From Sphingobacteriales bacterium (GTDB lineage Bacteria; Bacteroidota; Bacteroidia; Sphingobacteriales; Sphingobacteriaceae), in assembly GCA_020058405.1 (NCBI GenBank), contig JAGVEE010000240.1, forward strand, positions 1 to 7,136: a stretch of DNA of 7,136 bases, given 5' to 3'. The notes beneath the pieces were generated by a model. It made no database searches. It had not been told where the DNA came from and saw only the letters and a program-made list of their open reading frames with translations. The translations under genes were made by a program, and so were the position numbers. Of the stretch, positions 7,009 through 7,136 are shown piece by piece. Each line of letters begins with the position of its first letter. The first letter of the stretch is position 1.

Positions 7009-7028
7009 TGATTAAATTAATATAATCA
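7009..7028. promoter_or_regulatory. 6-bp dyad TGATTA-N8-TAATCA upstream of the receptor promoter
   Basis: TGATTA (7009-7014) and TAATCA (7023-7028) are perfect inverted arms with an 8-base spacer, about 20 bases upstream of the -7 candidate. The size and position suit a dimeric regulator that controls the receptor. I cannot assign it to a regulator family, and AT-rich dyads of this size arise by chance. Confidence 0.3.
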
Positions 7029-7046
7029 ATGGGCATCTATATAAAT

Positions 7047-7077
7047 AAAAAAAGCCCTCCCGATGAGACGAGAAGGC
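7047..7077 (-). terminator. Rho-independent terminator of a minus-strand gene beyond the right edge
   Basis: In minus-strand RNA, GCCUUCUCG (7077-7069) pairs with CGGGAGGGC (7062-7054), with two G-U wobbles and a 6-base loop, followed by seven U (7053-7047). As with the terminator at 792-824, the wobbles become A-C mismatches on the plus strand, so it works leftward only. The 5' arm GCCTTCTCG is identical in the two terminators. It ends the unit upstream of the receptor, so the receptor needs its own promoter between 6961 and 7046. Confidence 0.8.
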
Positions 7078-7108
7078 GATTTTAAAACAATTTACTTAGA
7101 TCAAATTA

Positions 7109-7136
7109 TTATTTAAGTATCTTAAAAAATTCTAAA
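7109..7136 (-). CDS. Possible C-terminal end of a gene entering from the right edge
   Basis: The terminator at 7047-7077 implies a leftward gene ending just to its right. One minus-strand frame is open from the edge to a TAA at 7109-7111 and would encode the tail LEFFKILK. The stop lies about 32 bases before the terminator stem, like the 27 bases seen for the T9SS cargo gene. The other two minus frames stop sooner, at 7122-7124 and 7132-7134. Eight residues are too few to name a product or to be sure of the frame. Confidence 0.3.

Overview
This AT-rich window looks like chromosomal DNA of a Bacteroidota bacterium. The evidence is a secreted protein with a C-terminal type IX secretion (T9SS) sorting domain, a TonB-dependent receptor with an N-terminal carboxypeptidase-regulatory-like domain, no clear Shine-Dalgarno sequence before either complete gene, and a promoter element of the TAnnTTTG type. 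I cannot fix the genus from the sequence alone.

Layout, left to right. The left edge (to 707, + strand) holds the C-terminal part of a GNAT/hemolysin-type acyltransferase of the amino-lipid synthesis class. Its stop codon runs directly into a 78-bp inverted repeat built of heptamers (707-784). Next is a rho-independent terminator (about 792-824) that works only on the minus strand. The rest of the window is transcribed leftward. It holds a 1042-residue T9SS cargo protein (851-3979), a 158-bp intergenic region with a strong terminator and a candidate promoter, a TonB-dependent outer-membrane receptor (4138-6960, or 6969 with an alternative start), its promoter region, and a second minus-strand terminator (about 7047-7077). 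That last terminator belongs to a gene lying almost wholly beyond the right edge.

The receptor and the secreted protein are the core of the window. They point the same way and form a two-gene group bracketed by two terminators with the same 5' stem arm. The receptor has its own terminator and the secreted gene its own candidate promoter, so they may be expressed separately. A reasonable inference is that the secreted protein sits on the cell surface or is released and works with the receptor in capturing something from outside. No SusD-like lipoprotein is present and the ligand cannot be read from the sequence.

The most unusual feature is inside the secreted protein. A module of about 417 residues is present twice, about 80 percent identical by my count and with no gap, and a PKD domain lies between the copies. 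The duplicated module has Asp-rich stretches and one pair of cysteines per copy. The other non-routine structure is the heptamer inverted repeat at 707-784. I saw no tRNA, rRNA, CRISPR array, transposase or insertion sequence.
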